Shown here: positions 45,603 through 55,066 of the stretch, piece by piece
How positions within the stretch are numbered: position 1 is the first letter of the stretch
Layout of the letters: each line of letters begins with the position of its first letter
Source of the DNA: Shewanella sp. TC10
GTDB lineage: Bacteria; Pseudomonadota; Gammaproteobacteria; Enterobacterales; Shewanellaceae
Direction: 5' to 3'
Length of the DNA: 64,000 bases
NCBI RefSeq assembly: GCF_009663145.1
Contig: NZ_VKHR01000014.1
Location: forward strand, 33-64,032
Notes under the pieces: model-generated
What the model saw: only the letters and a program-made list of their open reading frames with translations
Databases searched by the model: none
Told to the model about the DNA's origin: nothing
Position numbers and translations under genes: made by a program

Positions 45603-46502
45603 TCATTTTTTAGTAATTTTCAGCACTTTTGATAATGCATCTGCTAAAGCTATTTTATTGTGCAATCCAGCATGATGATCACTTACCAGTGGAAAATAAC
45701 TGACAAACTCGCCTATATCAATACTGTCACCATGGCTAATAACATTGTTAATAGCGTCTCGGCCAACTAATTGATTAATCCATTTTATTTTATCTTCTAA
45801 ATTCAGTGAATTGGCGGCGCATAACTCATTGGTTAAATTATCTATAAAAATGATTTGAGCACTTGATTGCAAAATTGCTTTAGAAATTTCAGGTAATAAT
45901 AATGGTGGTAATACGCTAGTAAGAAAACTCCCAGGGCCTATGATTATCAACTCTGATTGATTAATAGCTTGGATGGCTTCGCATGTTGCTGATACTTGAG
46001 GTTCAACGGCTAAAGAGCTTGGCACTTCTTTCATCCCATCGACATTGGTTTCACCGAAGATGGTTTTGCCTTCAAGGTTTAGCGCTGTTAGATGGGCAGG
46101 TTCCTCTGACATTGGGATAATGCGCGTATCAATTTTTAATATCGTGCGAATTAACTTAATGGCTTCCATTGGTCTAACGCAAAGCTGCTCCAGAGCGTAC
46201 ATAATGATGTTGCCAAGATTATGGCCATTTAATTCATTATCGCCATTGAAGCGATGATCGAATAGCATAGTACCGATTGATGGCCGGTGTGCTAATTGTG
46301 ATAAACAGTTTCTTAAATCGCCCCAAGCAATGGTTGTTTCGTCTTGGCGTATTCTTCCTGTTGAGCCCCCATTGTCTGTAGTGGTTACAATGCCAGTTAA
46401 TTTAGGACCTAAAAAAGATAATGCTGCTAAAACTCGGCCTAAACCGTGACCGCCACCTAATGCAACAACATGGCTATATTGATGTAATTCTTGATTCATC
46501 AT
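45603..46502 (-). CDS. yvcK: YvcK/YbhK family protein (UDP-GlcNAc-binding, CofD-like)
   Basis: 299 residues from the ATG at 46502, which has AAAGGAA 8 nt ahead; a longer form from 46559 has no ribosome site. The family is CofD-like with VVALGGGHGLGRVLAAL at the nucleotide loop, then TTDNGGSTGRIR and GDLRNCLSQLA, GHNLGNIIMYALEQL and IIGPGSFLTSVLPPLL. In Bacillus, YvcK binds UDP-GlcNAc and is needed for growth on gluconeogenic carbon and cell-wall homeostasis; E. coli YbhK is the closer relative. It converges on tyrB. Confidence 0.92.
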   Translation of the reverse strand: MMNQELHQYSHVVALGGGHGLGRVLAALSFLGPKLTGIVTTTDNGGSTGRIRQDETTIAWGDLRNCLSQLAHRPSIGTMLFDHRFNGDNELNGHNLGNIIMYALEQLCVRPMEAIKLIRTILKIDTRIIPMSEEPAHLTALNLEGKTIFGETNVDGMKEVPSSLAVEPQVSATCEAIQAINQSELIIIGPGSFLTSVLPPLLLPEISKAILQSSAQIIFIDNLTNELCAANSLNLEDKIKWINQLVGRDAINNVISHGDSIDIGEFVSYFPLVSDHHAGLHNKIALADALSKVLKITKK

Positions 46503-46654
46503 TTTTTGATTCCTTTCATACTCTTGATGACTTTCTAATCTTGCATCGTGTTCTTGCATCGTAAAAATATATTTTAACTATAGCTAGATGCTAAAATTGA
46601 ATACTAGAAAAATAATACCATAAATACAGCACTGCTTTTAGTGATGAATCTGGG

Positions 46655-46660
46655 TATAAT
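46655..46660 (+). promoter_or_regulatory. -10 of the bax-DUF2987 unit
   Basis: A consensus TATAAT in GGGTATAATC, 25 bp before the TTG start of the bax-like gene. No good -35 is evident. Confidence 0.55.
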
Positions 46661-46684
46661 CATTTAAAAATTATTAAGGTAGGA

Positions 46685-47497
46685 TTGTTTTTGAGAACTG
46701 GTAGAGTAGGTAAGTTTACCCTTGGCTTAGGCTTTGTGATAATCAGTATTATTTTAATCAGAGTTTGGCTTGTTCCAACTTTGGAAAAGATTTTAGTCTC
46801 GACACCTGAAATTGAGCAAAATGAGATAGAAGAAAAAACAGTTCCTAACTTCACTGCTATCAATGATATCCCAACAAAAAAACAAGTCTTTTTTGATTAC
46901 ATGGCACCTGCTGTTAACCATCAAAATGCTCTCATATTGAAAGAACGAAATTTTCTTAAAGTTATTTTAGCTAACCTCAATAATCAACAAGACTTAACAG
47001 AAGCCGAAATTTTTAAATTGAAGCAGCTTACTGATAAATACAATTATTCAGTCAAAAAATATGATGAAACAACATTAGCTCCTTTATTAATAAGAGTCGA
47101 TACCGTTCCTGCAAAGATGGTGTTAATTCAGGCAGCTAATGAAACCGGTTGGGGAAGTTCGCGCTTTGCCAAAGAAGGGAATAATTATTTCGGTCAATGG
47201 TGCTTTTCAAAAGGTTGTGGCTTAGTGCCACTATCAAGAAAACCAGGATTGAACCACGAAGTCGCTTCTTTTGATACGCCGGAAGATTCTATTGCAGCTT
47301 ACATGTTGAATTTAAATACCAATTCAGCATATCGATTATTACGTTCTATTAGAGCTGACATTCGTTCACAAGAAAAGGAGCCAACTGCTGAAGAGTTAGT
47401 GTTTGGCTTAATCCATTATTCTGAACGAAAAGATGCTTATATTGACGAACTACTAGAGATGTTACGCCAAAACAAAGCGTATTTAGCAGGTTTATAA
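46685..47497 (+). CDS. Bax-like glucosaminidase-domain protein
   Basis: 270 residues with a single N-terminal membrane anchor (FTLGLGFVIISIILIRVWLVP). The C-terminal two thirds are a Bax/glucosaminidase domain: PAKMVLIQAANETGWGSSRFAKEGNNYFGQW with the likely catalytic glutamate, and FDTPEDSIAAYMLNLNTNSAYR. Relatives cleave peptidoglycan glycan strands in the periplasm. There is no ATG near; a TTG at 46685 or 46691 must be used, with AAGGTAGG just upstream. It is 1 bp from the following gene, so an operon. Confidence 0.85.
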   Translation: MFLRTGRVGKFTLGLGFVIISIILIRVWLVPTLEKILVSTPEIEQNEIEEKTVPNFTAINDIPTKKQVFFDYMAPAVNHQNALILKERNFLKVILANLNNQQDLTEAEIFKLKQLTDKYNYSVKKYDETTLAPLLIRVDTVPAKMVLIQAANETGWGSSRFAKEGNNYFGQWCFSKGCGLVPLSRKPGLNHEVASFDTPEDSIAAYMLNLNTNSAYRLLRSIRADIRSQEKEPTAEELVFGLIHYSERKDAYIDELLEMLRQNKAYLAGL

Positions 47498-47498
47498 A

Positions 47499-48131
47499 AT
47501 GAAATTACAAACAGCATCTATTATCTTAGCAGCAATGCTAATAAGTCCTTCTGTCATAGCTGATTCAGTATCAATTCCATATGCAGGTTTTTATGAAAGG
47601 TTAAAACAGGTCAACAAACATAATTATCAGTTAGTTGAAGTTGCTTTTAGTGTGCCGAAAAATAAAAACTGTGAAATTGTGTCTGGAAATATTACTACTG
47701 AAAAAAATGAATACCCGCTGACTTATGACCAAGACCAGCGTTTGTACCTTCCTTATGATGCGCAGCTAAAATCAGATAGAGGCTTGCTGAATATAGAGGT
47801 AACAGGGGACTCTTCACTTTGTGGTGTCGCAATGCAAGTACGCGCAAAAACCACACAAGCCAAATATGCAAAACAAGAATTAATCGATGTTAAAACTGAT
47901 ATGGATGCATTACTAGACGGACAGCAAGGGTTCCCTATGAAATATTTTAGGAAGCCAATCTCGGGATTAACATTCAGTTTTAGTCATGCTGAATTGCCAG
48001 TTGCAGTCACCATAGATGGTAACAAGCAGCTGATACAAGAGCAGTTACAATTAACGTCAGAGCAACTTGATAATCTACAGTCAGTGATTTTTGATACTAA
48101 ACCGAGTATCGTCAGTCCATATGTTATGTAA
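47499..48131 (+). CDS. DUF2987-like exported protein
   Basis: 210 residues with a cleavable signal (LQTASIILAAMLISPSVIADS). The body is beta-rich, with two cysteines at CEIVSG and SLCGVAMQVR that could form a disulphide. Segments SIPYAGFYERLKQVNKHNYQLVEVAF and LPYDAQLKSDRGLLNI resemble the DUF2987 family of marine gammaproteobacteria, function unknown. It directly follows the Bax-like gene, which suggests a shared envelope role. A terminator lies 52 bp after the stop. Confidence 0.75.
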   Translation: MKLQTASIILAAMLISPSVIADSVSIPYAGFYERLKQVNKHNYQLVEVAFSVPKNKNCEIVSGNITTEKNEYPLTYDQDQRLYLPYDAQLKSDRGLLNIEVTGDSSLCGVAMQVRAKTTQAKYAKQELIDVKTDMDALLDGQQGFPMKYFRKPISGLTFSFSHAELPVAVTIDGNKQLIQEQLQLTSEQLDNLQSVIFDTKPSIVSPYVM

Positions 48132-48183
48132 ACTTGTTATATAAATTTATTATGTAGATTTTTGAAGATATTTATTGCATAAA

Positions 48184-48209
48184 AAAAAGCCCTCAATTGA
48201 GGGCTTTTT
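48184..48209. terminator. Bidirectional terminator between the DUF2987 gene and ttcA
   Basis: AAAAAGCCCTC-AATT-GAGGGCTTTTT; the loop itself continues the palindrome. A and T runs on both sides. Confidence 0.93.
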
Positions 48210-48228
48210 CTTACTCACTTATAATCAT

Positions 48229-49167
48229 TTATGGTTTATAAGTAGTAACAATGTCAATTTTAGATGCTTCATCAAGATTAATATGACCATTGTTACTGGT
48301 ATCTAAAAAATCAAACGCTGGTAAATCAGACTCAGCCACATCGCCAGATAATGGAGCATCTGCATCACGTTGTAGCGATAAAAAATCAAATACGTTTCTA
48401 TCAACACCTTGAGATGGCGAAGTATTTTGCATTGCTGTAAAAATTGTTTCGATGCGGCCAGGAAACTCAACGTCCCACTGATTTAGCATATCTTTTACTG
48501 CACCACGTTTTAGATTTTCTTGTGAGCCACATAAGTTGCAAGGAATGATTGGAAATTCTTTTAACTCTGCATATTCAGCAATGTCTTTTTCTTTACAATA
48601 AGCTAATGGCCTAATCACCATATTGGCACCATCATCAGATAGCAATTTAGGTGGCATAGCTTTCATTTTTCCACCAAAGAACATATTTAAAAATAGCGTT
48701 TCAATGATGTCATCACGATGATGACCTAACGCTATTTTTGTCGCTCCAATGCGTTGTGCAAAACCATAAAGTGTTCCACGGCGAAGCCTTGAACATAAAG
48801 AGCAGGTGGTTTTACCTTCTGGGATTTTGTCTTTTACAATTGAGTAAGTGTCTTTTTCTAAAATATGATAAGGCACAGACAGTTTATCAAGATAAGCAGG
48901 AAGAATATCTTCAGGAAAACCAGGTTGTTTCTGATCTAAATTTACAGCAACAATATCGAACTTGATTGGAGCGCGTTTCTGCAGATTCAACAAGATGTCG
49001 AGCATTGCATAGCTATCTTTGCCGCCAGAAAGGCAACACATGATAACATCGCCATTTTCAATCATTTGATAATCACCTATCGCACGACCCACTTCATGAC
49101 GTAACTTCTTTTCTAACTTTGCTTGGCGATCGGCCAAGTGTTTTTCTTGTTGTTGCATTTCAGACAT
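48229..49167 (-). CDS. ttcA: tRNA 2-thiocytidine(32) synthetase
   Basis: 312 residues from MSEMQQQ (an in-frame ATG at 49188 would add seven residues and lies inside a hairpin). TtcA thiolates C32 of certain tRNAs using a [4Fe-4S] cluster. The PP-loop [22 protein letters not shown] with the paired cysteines, [14 protein letters not shown] and [14 protein letters not shown] are all intact. Start choice follows the length of E. coli TtcA (311). It follows uspE on the minus strand with a GC hairpin and T run in the gap. Confidence 0.93.
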   Translation of the reverse strand: MSEMQQQEKHLADRQAKLEKKLRHEVGRAIGDYQMIENGDVIMCCLSGGKDSYAMLDILLNLQKRAPIKFDIVAVNLDQKQPGFPEDILPAYLDKLSVPYHILEKDTYSIVKDKIPEGKTTCSLCSRLRRGTLYGFAQRIGATKIALGHHRDDIIETLFLNMFFGGKMKAMPPKLLSDDGANMVIRPLAYCKEKDIAEYAELKEFPIIPCNLCGSQENLKRGAVKDMLNQWDVEFPGRIETIFTAMQNTSPSQGVDRNVFDFLSLQRDADAPLSGDVAESDLPAFDFLDTSNNGHINLDEASKIDIVTTYKP

Positions 49168-49173
49168 TAAAAA

Positions 49174-49201
49174 GCGCCCAGTAACCATCGTTTCAGGGCG
49201 C
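49174..49201 (-). terminator. GC hairpin with T run just before the ttcA start
   Basis: On the minus strand GCGCCC and GGGCGC flank a 16-nt loop and are followed by TTTTTA and then the ATG of ttcA. It looks like the terminator of uspE, yet its U run abuts the ttcA initiation codon and the stem occupies the ribosome-site position. Confidence 0.6.
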
Positions 49202-49236
49202 GTATTATTCCAGCATTCAGCCCGTTGGTAAAGACT

Positions 49237-50166
49237 TTAGTCTTCAAGAGGTGATTTATAACCCTCAGGTTTAACGGCTAGTAAATCACAATTAATACTA
49301 TCGATGACATGTTCAGCGGTATTACCTATGAGTGCTGCAGAGAAACCAGTACGACCTACTGTGCCTAAAATGACGAGTTCGGCATCAAGCTGCAATGCTA
49401 ATTCAGGGATTACATCTTCAGGTAAGCCTTCTTCAACATGGCAATTCTCAAGAGGGATATTAAAACTATTGGCTAAATATTGAATACGTTGTTCATGTTG
49501 CATACGTACTGTGTCGTTATAGCTTGCCGCATCAAACTCTGGAAGTTCTATTGCTAAATTGACTGGTGTACCAGGGTAACCATTAACCAAATGTATTTTT
49601 GCAGAAAATTTGGCAGCAAGGTTTAATGCGTTTTCAATAATTTTAGTATTGAGCGTCGAATGTTCATCATCTTCAGAAGCGACATTAACAGCACATAAAA
49701 TTTTACCTGCTACAGGCCAATCATGATCTTTCACCATTAATACTGGAATAGGAGCCTTACGTAGTAAATGCCAGTCAGTAGGGGTGAAGATAATCGATTT
49801 TAACTTGTCGTGTTCATGGGTACTTTTAACTAATAAATCGAAATCTTGTTCAATTGCATATTTGATGACACTTTCAAAAGGTCTGTTATGCCAAACAACT
49901 TTGGTTTCGATTTGTAAACCATTTTGAGTGTAGGGCACGATTGCTTCTTCTAACCAACTTTCTCGCTGATCAATAACGCCTTGGCGCATTGCTTCTCTTT
50001 CATGACTTGAAAGAATAGATGTCATTTCATATGAAAAATCGAAAATAGTGAGAAACGCAGTAATAGATGCATTGGACTTGGAAGCAAGTTCAACGGCTCT
50101 TGCAAGAGCTGGTTGAGGGTCGGTCATTGGGTTAATGACAACCAAAATTTTATTATAATCCTTCAT
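49237..50166 (-). CDS. uspE: Universal stress protein E
   Basis: 309 residues made of two tandem Usp domains. The first begins YNKILVVINPMTDPQPALARAVELA; the second begins GKILCAVNVASEDDEH near residue 155 and ends with the ATP-type GTVGRTGFSAALIGNTAEHVI. UspE is a stress-induced cytoplasmic protein connected in E. coli with motility, adhesion and stress survival. It lies directly next to the FNR gene in enterobacteria and here next to etrA, with an imperfect FNR box in front. Confidence 0.94.
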   Translation of the reverse strand: MKDYNKILVVINPMTDPQPALARAVELASKSNASITAFLTIFDFSYEMTSILSSHEREAMRQGVIDQRESWLEEAIVPYTQNGLQIETKVVWHNRPFESVIKYAIEQDFDLLVKSTHEHDKLKSIIFTPTDWHLLRKAPIPVLMVKDHDWPVAGKILCAVNVASEDDEHSTLNTKIIENALNLAAKFSAKIHLVNGYPGTPVNLAIELPEFDAASYNDTVRMQHEQRIQYLANSFNIPLENCHVEEGLPEDVIPELALQLDAELVILGTVGRTGFSAALIGNTAEHVIDSINCDLLAVKPEGYKSPLED

Positions 50167-50219
50167 AAAACCTCCAAGCTGTTTTTATATTACTATCACT
50201 TTTATCCGCAGTGATGTCA

Positions 50220-50233
50220 TTGAGTTAGATCAT
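50220..50233. promoter_or_regulatory. Imperfect FNR/EtrA box before uspE
   Basis: TTGAGTTAGATCAT has one mismatch in each half against TTGAT-N4-ATCAA. It is centred about 41 bp upstream of a start that a GATAGT -10 (minus strand, 50192-50197) would give, and is 60 bp from the uspE ATG. Confidence 0.5.
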
Positions 50234-50257
50234 ATAATCAAAATTATATTAAACAAG

Positions 50258-51010
50258 TTAAGTTGCAATTCTTGAGTTACCTGCAAGTTGACTGAGTGCG
50301 ACATGGTCTACAATAGTGATGTACTTGCCTTTAACTTCGATAAGGCCAGCTTTTTGAAAACGTCCTAGTAAACGACTAATGGTTTCAACCGTTAAACCTA
50401 AGTAGTTACCAATATCACCGCGAGTCATTGTTAATCTAAACTCGTGTGGCGAGAATCCACGACTACCAAATCTATTGGCTAAATTATTTATAAATGCTGC
50501 TAAACGTTCTTCTGCATTTTTCTTTGATAGTAATAAAATCATTTCTTGGTCGCCCATGATTTCATTACTCATTAGACGCATGATTTGCTGTCTTAATTTA
50601 GGCATGGTGCCAGAAAGGGTATCTAGTGTATCAAAAGGAATTTCACAAACCATTGCAGTTTCGAGGGCTTGTGCAAAGCTTTGATGTATTTGAGAGTGAA
50701 TACCATCAAAACCAATAACATCGCCAGCTAGATGAAATCCAGTGATTTGTTCGTCACCTTGCTCAGTAATGGTAAAACTTTTGATAGTACCTGAACGGAT
50801 AGCAAATAAAGATTTGAGAGGATCACCAGATTTAAAGATTTGATCACCTTTTTGAACCGGTTTTTTCCGTTCGATAATTTCATCTAGTTTATCTAGTTCG
50901 TTATTATCTAACGTGAAAGGAATGCAAAGCGATTCCATACTGCAATCATGACAATGAATTGCACAACCACCAGTAGAAGCGCGAAGCTGTTTCGTTTGAT
51001 CTGTAGGCAT
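50258..51010 (-). CDS. etrA: FNR-family oxygen-sensing regulator EtrA
   Basis: 250 residues from the ATG at 51010 ([10 protein letters not shown]), with GAGAG a few bases upstream; the longer TTG frame would consume that site. The N-terminal [14 protein letters not shown] and the later TAMVCEIPF supply the [4Fe-4S] ligands. The cyclic-nucleotide-type barrel, dimer helix and C-terminal helix-turn-helix [25 protein letters not shown] follow. The VETISR segment gives TTGAT recognition, consistent with the boxes at 7334, 7394 and 58493. It is the Shewanella anaerobic regulator. Confidence 0.97.
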   Translation of the reverse strand: MPTDQTKQLRASTGGCAIHCHDCSMESLCIPFTLDNNELDKLDEIIERKKPVQKGDQIFKSGDPLKSLFAIRSGTIKSFTITEQGDEQITGFHLAGDVIGFDGIHSQIHQSFAQALETAMVCEIPFDTLDTLSGTMPKLRQQIMRLMSNEIMGDQEMILLLSKKNAEERLAAFINNLANRFGSRGFSPHEFRLTMTRGDIGNYLGLTVETISRLLGRFQKAGLIEVKGKYITIVDHVALSQLAGNSRIAT

Positions 51011-51065
51011 ATATACTCTCAATTAATTACTACAATACCATGTTAAACTAATAACAAAGCTTGAG

Positions 51066-51755
51066 CTAGTTTAGCTGCATGATGGCAATATAAATAGTTT
51101 GTAATCCAAATATTACTATCAAGATCCCACTAAATAGCCTTACTTTCTTTTTTTGTACCCATCCAGCCAATTTTTTTGCGGTTAATCCAGCACTTAGCAA
51201 TGCGGGTAAGGTACCTAAGCCGAAAGCAAACATCACCAGAGCACCATTTAACGCGTCGCCAGCTGCAACCGACCAAGTCAATGTGCTATAAACTAATCCA
51301 CACGGTAACCAACCCCAAATCATCCCCGCAATTGTCGCTTGAAACTGAGTTTTAATTGGCAGTAATTTATTAGCTAAAGGCTTTAAAAATTTCCATAAAC
51401 CTTTACCCAGTTTTTCAATATGCACAACACCAAACCAAATTTGCGCGATATATAAGCCTGTTACAATCATCATAATACCGGCAAGAATTCTCAAGCCGAT
51501 AAGATAACTATCAACATCAAACATATAACCTAAAGCAGCACTACTTGCTCCAGCTAGTGCTCCAGCAATGGTATAACTTAAAATTCTTCCGAGATTGTAA
51601 CTAAGTAAAAAGCTTAATTGGTTTGCTAATCGGTTAGATGACGTTGGCGGCAGATTTGTTGCAAAAGCACCAATGAGTCCACCACACATGCCAAAACAAT
51701 GCGCCGCGCCCATTAAACCAACAAGAAATGCTCCCCAAAAATTATATTCAATCAA
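51066..51755 (-). CDS. TauE/SafE (UreH-like) membrane protein of the cco cluster
   Basis: 229 residues, six predicted helices. The N-terminus FLVGLMGAAHCFGMCGGLIGAF, with the HCFGMCGG motif, is typical of the family called sulfite exporter TauE/SafE or UreH-like, found beside ccoS in many proteobacteria. Histidine and cysteines in helix 1 suggest a metal role, and copper handling for cbb3 assembly is a reasonable inference; sulfite export is not implied. It overlaps ccoS by 8 bp. Confidence 0.85.
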   Translation of the reverse strand: MIEYNFWGAFLVGLMGAAHCFGMCGGLIGAFATNLPPTSSNRLANQLSFLLSYNLGRILSYTIAGALAGASSAALGYMFDVDSYLIGLRILAGIMMIVTGLYIAQIWFGVVHIEKLGKGLWKFLKPLANKLLPIKTQFQATIAGMIWGWLPCGLVYSTLTWSVAAGDALNGALVMFAFGLGTLPALLSAGLTAKKLAGWVQKKKVRLFSGILIVIFGLQTIYIAIMQLN

Positions 51756-52032
51756 GTGGAGTGCTCTTGTTTAAAGGTTTTTCAGTTATTTCATCATGTT
51801 CTTTATCTGTGCCAGACTTTAATGAAGTAACTTCAGCTGAAATGGCTCGATCTGAGTCGATTGAAGCATCATTTGTTGGCGTTGGTGCAGGGCCTTCTTC
51901 GTCAAATAATATAGACACACTTTGTCTATCTAAATCATCAAATTGTTCTGATTTAACAGCCCAAAAAAATACAGCGACAGCCACAGCCACAAATAACATG
52001 GCAATTGGAATTAATACGTAAATGATACTCAT
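51748..52032 (-). CDS. ccoS: cbb3 oxidase assembly protein CcoS
   Basis: 94 residues. One N-terminal helix (IIYVLIPIAMLFVAVAVAVFFWAV) is followed by the family motif KSEQFDDLD and an acidic tail (FDEEGPAPTP onward), longer than the roughly 50-70 residues usual. CcoS is required for copper and haem insertion into CcoN. It overlaps the end of ccoI by 4 bp and the TauE-like gene by 8 bp. Confidence 0.92.
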   Translation of the reverse strand: MSIIYVLIPIAMLFVAVAVAVFFWAVKSEQFDDLDRQSVSILFDEEGPAPTPTNDASIDSDRAISAEVTSLKSGTDKEHDEITEKPLNKSTPLD

Positions 52033-54464
52033 ATTTTTACCCTTAACAGGCGAAGACTATTTGAAACTACAATGATTGAGCTTATAGACATCCCAATTGC
52101 TGCTATATATGGCACTACATGACCAGTAACCGCTAATGGCAAGATAATAATGTTATAAGCAAACGCCCATATTAAATTTTGTTTTATTATTCTGTTGGTA
52201 AGTTTAGCAAGTTTAATAGCCTGATTGAATTTAGAAAGGTGATCACCAAGTAAGATTAAATCTGCACTATTTTTAGCAATTGCGCTGCCACTACCCATAG
52301 CCACTGATAGGTTGGCTCCGGCTAAAACCGGTGCATCATTAATACCATCACCAAACATAGCAACATCTTGTTTTGTTTGTAGATTATTAATAAGATCTAG
52401 TTTATCTGCGGGGCTCAAACCAGAGTATGAATGCTTGATATTTAATTGTTCAGCTATTTCATTGACATGTTTTGCGCAATCACCGCTTGCGATACTGACT
52501 TGCAAACCTGATTGTTGTAAATCAGATACTGCTTGCTCGCTATCAACCCTTATTGAATCCTGTAAAACAAAACAAGCCGCTACTATATTGTCAATGGATA
52601 ACCACAATAATTGCCCCTGACAATGAGAAGCATCAATACCGTTAAATTGAGCGTTGCCAATTTTAATTTCTTTATTATCAATTTTACCAGATATGCCTAA
52701 CCCTACATGATGGGTGATATCTGTCGCGACAACATACTTACTGTGAAATGGCGAAAACGCTTGAGCGATCGGATGTATTGAACCTAACTCAAGGGCTGCT
52801 GCATAATTAAGTACGGTTTGTTGACTACCCTGTTGTGATTCTTCGGTAGTATCTGCATCTGTCAGAATAGTTTTTTGAATAGAAACAGTACCGCAGGTGA
52901 GGGTACCTGTTTTGTCGAATACAACATGTTGTAAAAGTGGAAGTTTCTCAAAAACGCCAGCCTTTTGAACAATAATCCCAAGTTTAGTAAAAATAGCTGT
53001 AGAGCAAGTAATCGCTGTTGGAGTGGCGAGCGCAAGAGCGCAAGGGCATGTTGCTACAAGTACTGATAGCATTACCCAAAAAGCATCTTCAGGCGATATG
53101 AATTGCCACGCAAAGTAAGTGATTGCGGCTATTAAAATGATGGCTGTAGAAAAGTAACTGGCTGACTTATCAACCATCAAAGCAATTTTAGGCTTAGTGT
53201 TTGATGCAACTTCTTGTAATCGTATAATTTCTGCGACTAATTGGTCTTGTCCTAATGCGGTGACTTCAACCGTTAAAGGTTGGTCAACATTGATTGTTCC
53301 GGCATAAACCATGTCTTGTGCAGATTTAATTAACGGCATTTGTTCGCCAGTTAACATCGACTCATTTAAGCCGGACTTACCTTGTAAAATAATGCCGTCT
53401 GCAGCGACAACTTCACCAGGTTTTATTAGTATTGTGTCGCCAATATTGAGTCGTTTAGCTGGAATTTCTGTAATGACTTCAATTGTTTCTGAATCATTTT
53501 CACAATGAGGTTCAATGGTTTTTAAATTCGCTGTTAACGGCACTAACTTGTGCAAGTTACTTGAACTTACAGAAGCTGTTTGTTTGGCTTTTTGTTCGAA
53601 GAATCGGCCCAATAAAAGAAAGAAGGTAAACATGGTGACAGATTCAAAATAAACTTCACCAGTTCCGGTAATGGTTGCAATGCAGCTAGCAATATAAGCG
53701 CCGGCAATTGCTAAGGATACCGATAAATCCATGTTTACTTTACCGCCTAGTAAACTTCTTACGGCACTAAAATAAAACGGTTGAGCTGAATAAAAGACGA
53801 CAGGAGCGGCGAGTGTCATACTGACCCAGCGGAAATAATCACGCATTTCAGTATCTTGCAAAATAAAATAGTCAGAATAAAGGGCAAGGGCGAACATCAT
53901 TACTTGCATAGTAGCAAAGCCTGCCAAGCCTAATCTTAATAAAAAATTACGACTTTCTTGTTTGCTTAACTTTTCCTGTTCATCAACTTGATAAGGCGCT
54001 GCTTGATAACCGATACGGCTAATTGCTGATAAAATTTCACTGAGCTTTACCGTTGAATCATTCCAACTGACAAGAGCGCGTTGCGTAGTTGAGTTAACTG
54101 AGATTTTTACAATGCCAGGTAACTGTTTAATCTTGTGTTCAATTAACCAAGCACATGCAGCACAGGTGATCCCTTCTATAGAGACTGACAGTGTTTTTTC
54201 ATCTTCTTTTGAATAAACTAAATCTTGTTGAATTTCCGGTAAATCATAAGCGGAATATTGAGCCAACTCTGAAGGAACTAATGCAGTCTGTTTACTACCC
54301 GGTTCACTACGAAATTGATAGTAACTACTTAAACCTGAATCGATAATAGCTTGTGAAACAGCCTGACAACCAGGGCAACACATTAGTTGCTCCTGATTAT
54401 CAATTACGGTTGTAAATTCACGACCAGTGAGTACAGGTTCATTACAATGAAAGCACGTTTGCAT
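52029..54464 (-). CDS. ccoI: Copper-translocating P-type ATPase CcoI
   Basis: 811 residues. The N-terminal cysteine-rich zinc-finger-like part (CFHCNEP, CCPGCQ) and a heavy-metal domain (GITCAACAWLIEHKI) come first. Eight helices follow, with the transport motif TCPCALALATP, the phosphorylation site VFDKTGTLT, and MFGDGINDAPVLAGA. It exports or delivers Cu for the CuB site of cbb3 oxidase. It is next to ccoH with 6 bp between, in the same ccoHIS block. Confidence 0.95.
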   Translation of the reverse strand: MQTCFHCNEPVLTGREFTTVIDNQEQLMCCPGCQAVSQAIIDSGLSSYYQFRSEPGSKQTALVPSELAQYSAYDLPEIQQDLVYSKEDEKTLSVSIEGITCAACAWLIEHKIKQLPGIVKISVNSTTQRALVSWNDSTVKLSEILSAISRIGYQAAPYQVDEQEKLSKQESRNFLLRLGLAGFATMQVMMFALALYSDYFILQDTEMRDYFRWVSMTLAAPVVFYSAQPFYFSAVRSLLGGKVNMDLSVSLAIAGAYIASCIATITGTGEVYFESVTMFTFFLLLGRFFEQKAKQTASVSSSNLHKLVPLTANLKTIEPHCENDSETIEVITEIPAKRLNIGDTILIKPGEVVAADGIILQGKSGLNESMLTGEQMPLIKSAQDMVYAGTINVDQPLTVEVTALGQDQLVAEIIRLQEVASNTKPKIALMVDKSASYFSTAIILIAAITYFAWQFISPEDAFWVMLSVLVATCPCALALATPTAITCSTAIFTKLGIIVQKAGVFEKLPLLQHVVFDKTGTLTCGTVSIQKTILTDADTTEESQQGSQQTVLNYAAALELGSIHPIAQAFSPFHSKYVVATDITHHVGLGISGKIDNKEIKIGNAQFNGIDASHCQGQLLWLSIDNIVAACFVLQDSIRVDSEQAVSDLQQSGLQVSIASGDCAKHVNEIAEQLNIKHSYSGLSPADKLDLINNLQTKQDVAMFGDGINDAPVLAGANLSVAMGSGSAIAKNSADLILLGDHLSKFNQAIKLAKLTNRIIKQNLIWAFAYNIIILPLAVTGHVVPYIAAIGMSISSIIVVSNSLRLLRVKI

Positions 54465-54470
54465 GAATTA

Positions 54471-54950
54471 TTAATTTAACCAGTAATCTACATCATCTGT
54501 AATTTCAATACGTTGTTGAATTCTCCAACTCGCATCAAAGCCTTCTAATCGCACATTCCAGGGGCCTGAAATTGCATCAGATAAACCGATTCGAAAATCA
54601 CCATTTCCATCGGCTGTGGCATTAATACTGAAATCTTTTTCTTCTAATGTAGGGTGGATAAAATCGACTTTTAACGCTGCGCGATACTCTGGACCACCAT
54701 GCTGACTAATTTTTAATTCGTGATCATCAACTTCAACTAAAAATTGCATCCCTAAATTCTTAGCTTGTTTAATTTTACGTAAATCCATATTAATGGCTTT
54801 ACCTTCTTTATAATAATCATCCGATACCAGCGAGTCCGCGTTATCTATTGCAATGCTCATTGCGATCATACTTTTGATCACCACAACAGAGAGTAAAACA
54901 ACAATAAACCAAGGCCAAAAATGCTTATACCAGGGAAGGGGAGCAGACAT
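54471..54950 (-). CDS. ccoH: cbb3 oxidase assembly protein FixH/CcoH
   Basis: 159 residues with one N-terminal helix (WPWFIVVLLSVVVIKSMIAMS) and a periplasmic beta domain. NADSLVSDDYYKEGKAINMDLRKIKQAKNLGM is the FixH signature, and the end (GPWNVRLEGFDASWRIQQRIEI) completes it. It is needed for assembly of the CcoNOQP complex. It lies 117 bp after ccoP, beyond a terminator, and begins the ccoH-ccoI-ccoS-TauE unit. Confidence 0.93.
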   Translation of the reverse strand: MSAPLPWYKHFWPWFIVVLLSVVVIKSMIAMSIAIDNADSLVSDDYYKEGKAINMDLRKIKQAKNLGMQFLVEVDDHELKISQHGGPEYRAALKVDFIHPTLEEKDFSINATADGNGDFRIGLSDAISGPWNVRLEGFDASWRIQQRIEITDDVDYWLN

Positions 54951-55017
54951 AAAACGGTCCTAAAAAGTAAGAATTATTATAGTGACATTTTAACCCGAAA
55001 AGGCTTAAGAATCACTT

Positions 55018-55048
55018 AAAAAAAAGGCTTCGTTTTCACGAAGCCTTT
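55018..55048 (-). terminator. Terminator of ccoNOQP
   Basis: AAAGGCTTCGT/ACGAAGCCTTT, 11-bp perfect stem with a 4-nt loop and eight T on the minus strand, 19 bp past the ccoP stop. Confidence 0.92.
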
Positions 55049-55066
55049 GATGTTACTGCGTTGTAA

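Noticed and set aside
51066..51755. True sulfite exporter
   Set aside because: Only the family name suggests it; the cco context and the HCFGMCGG helix point to metal handling instead.
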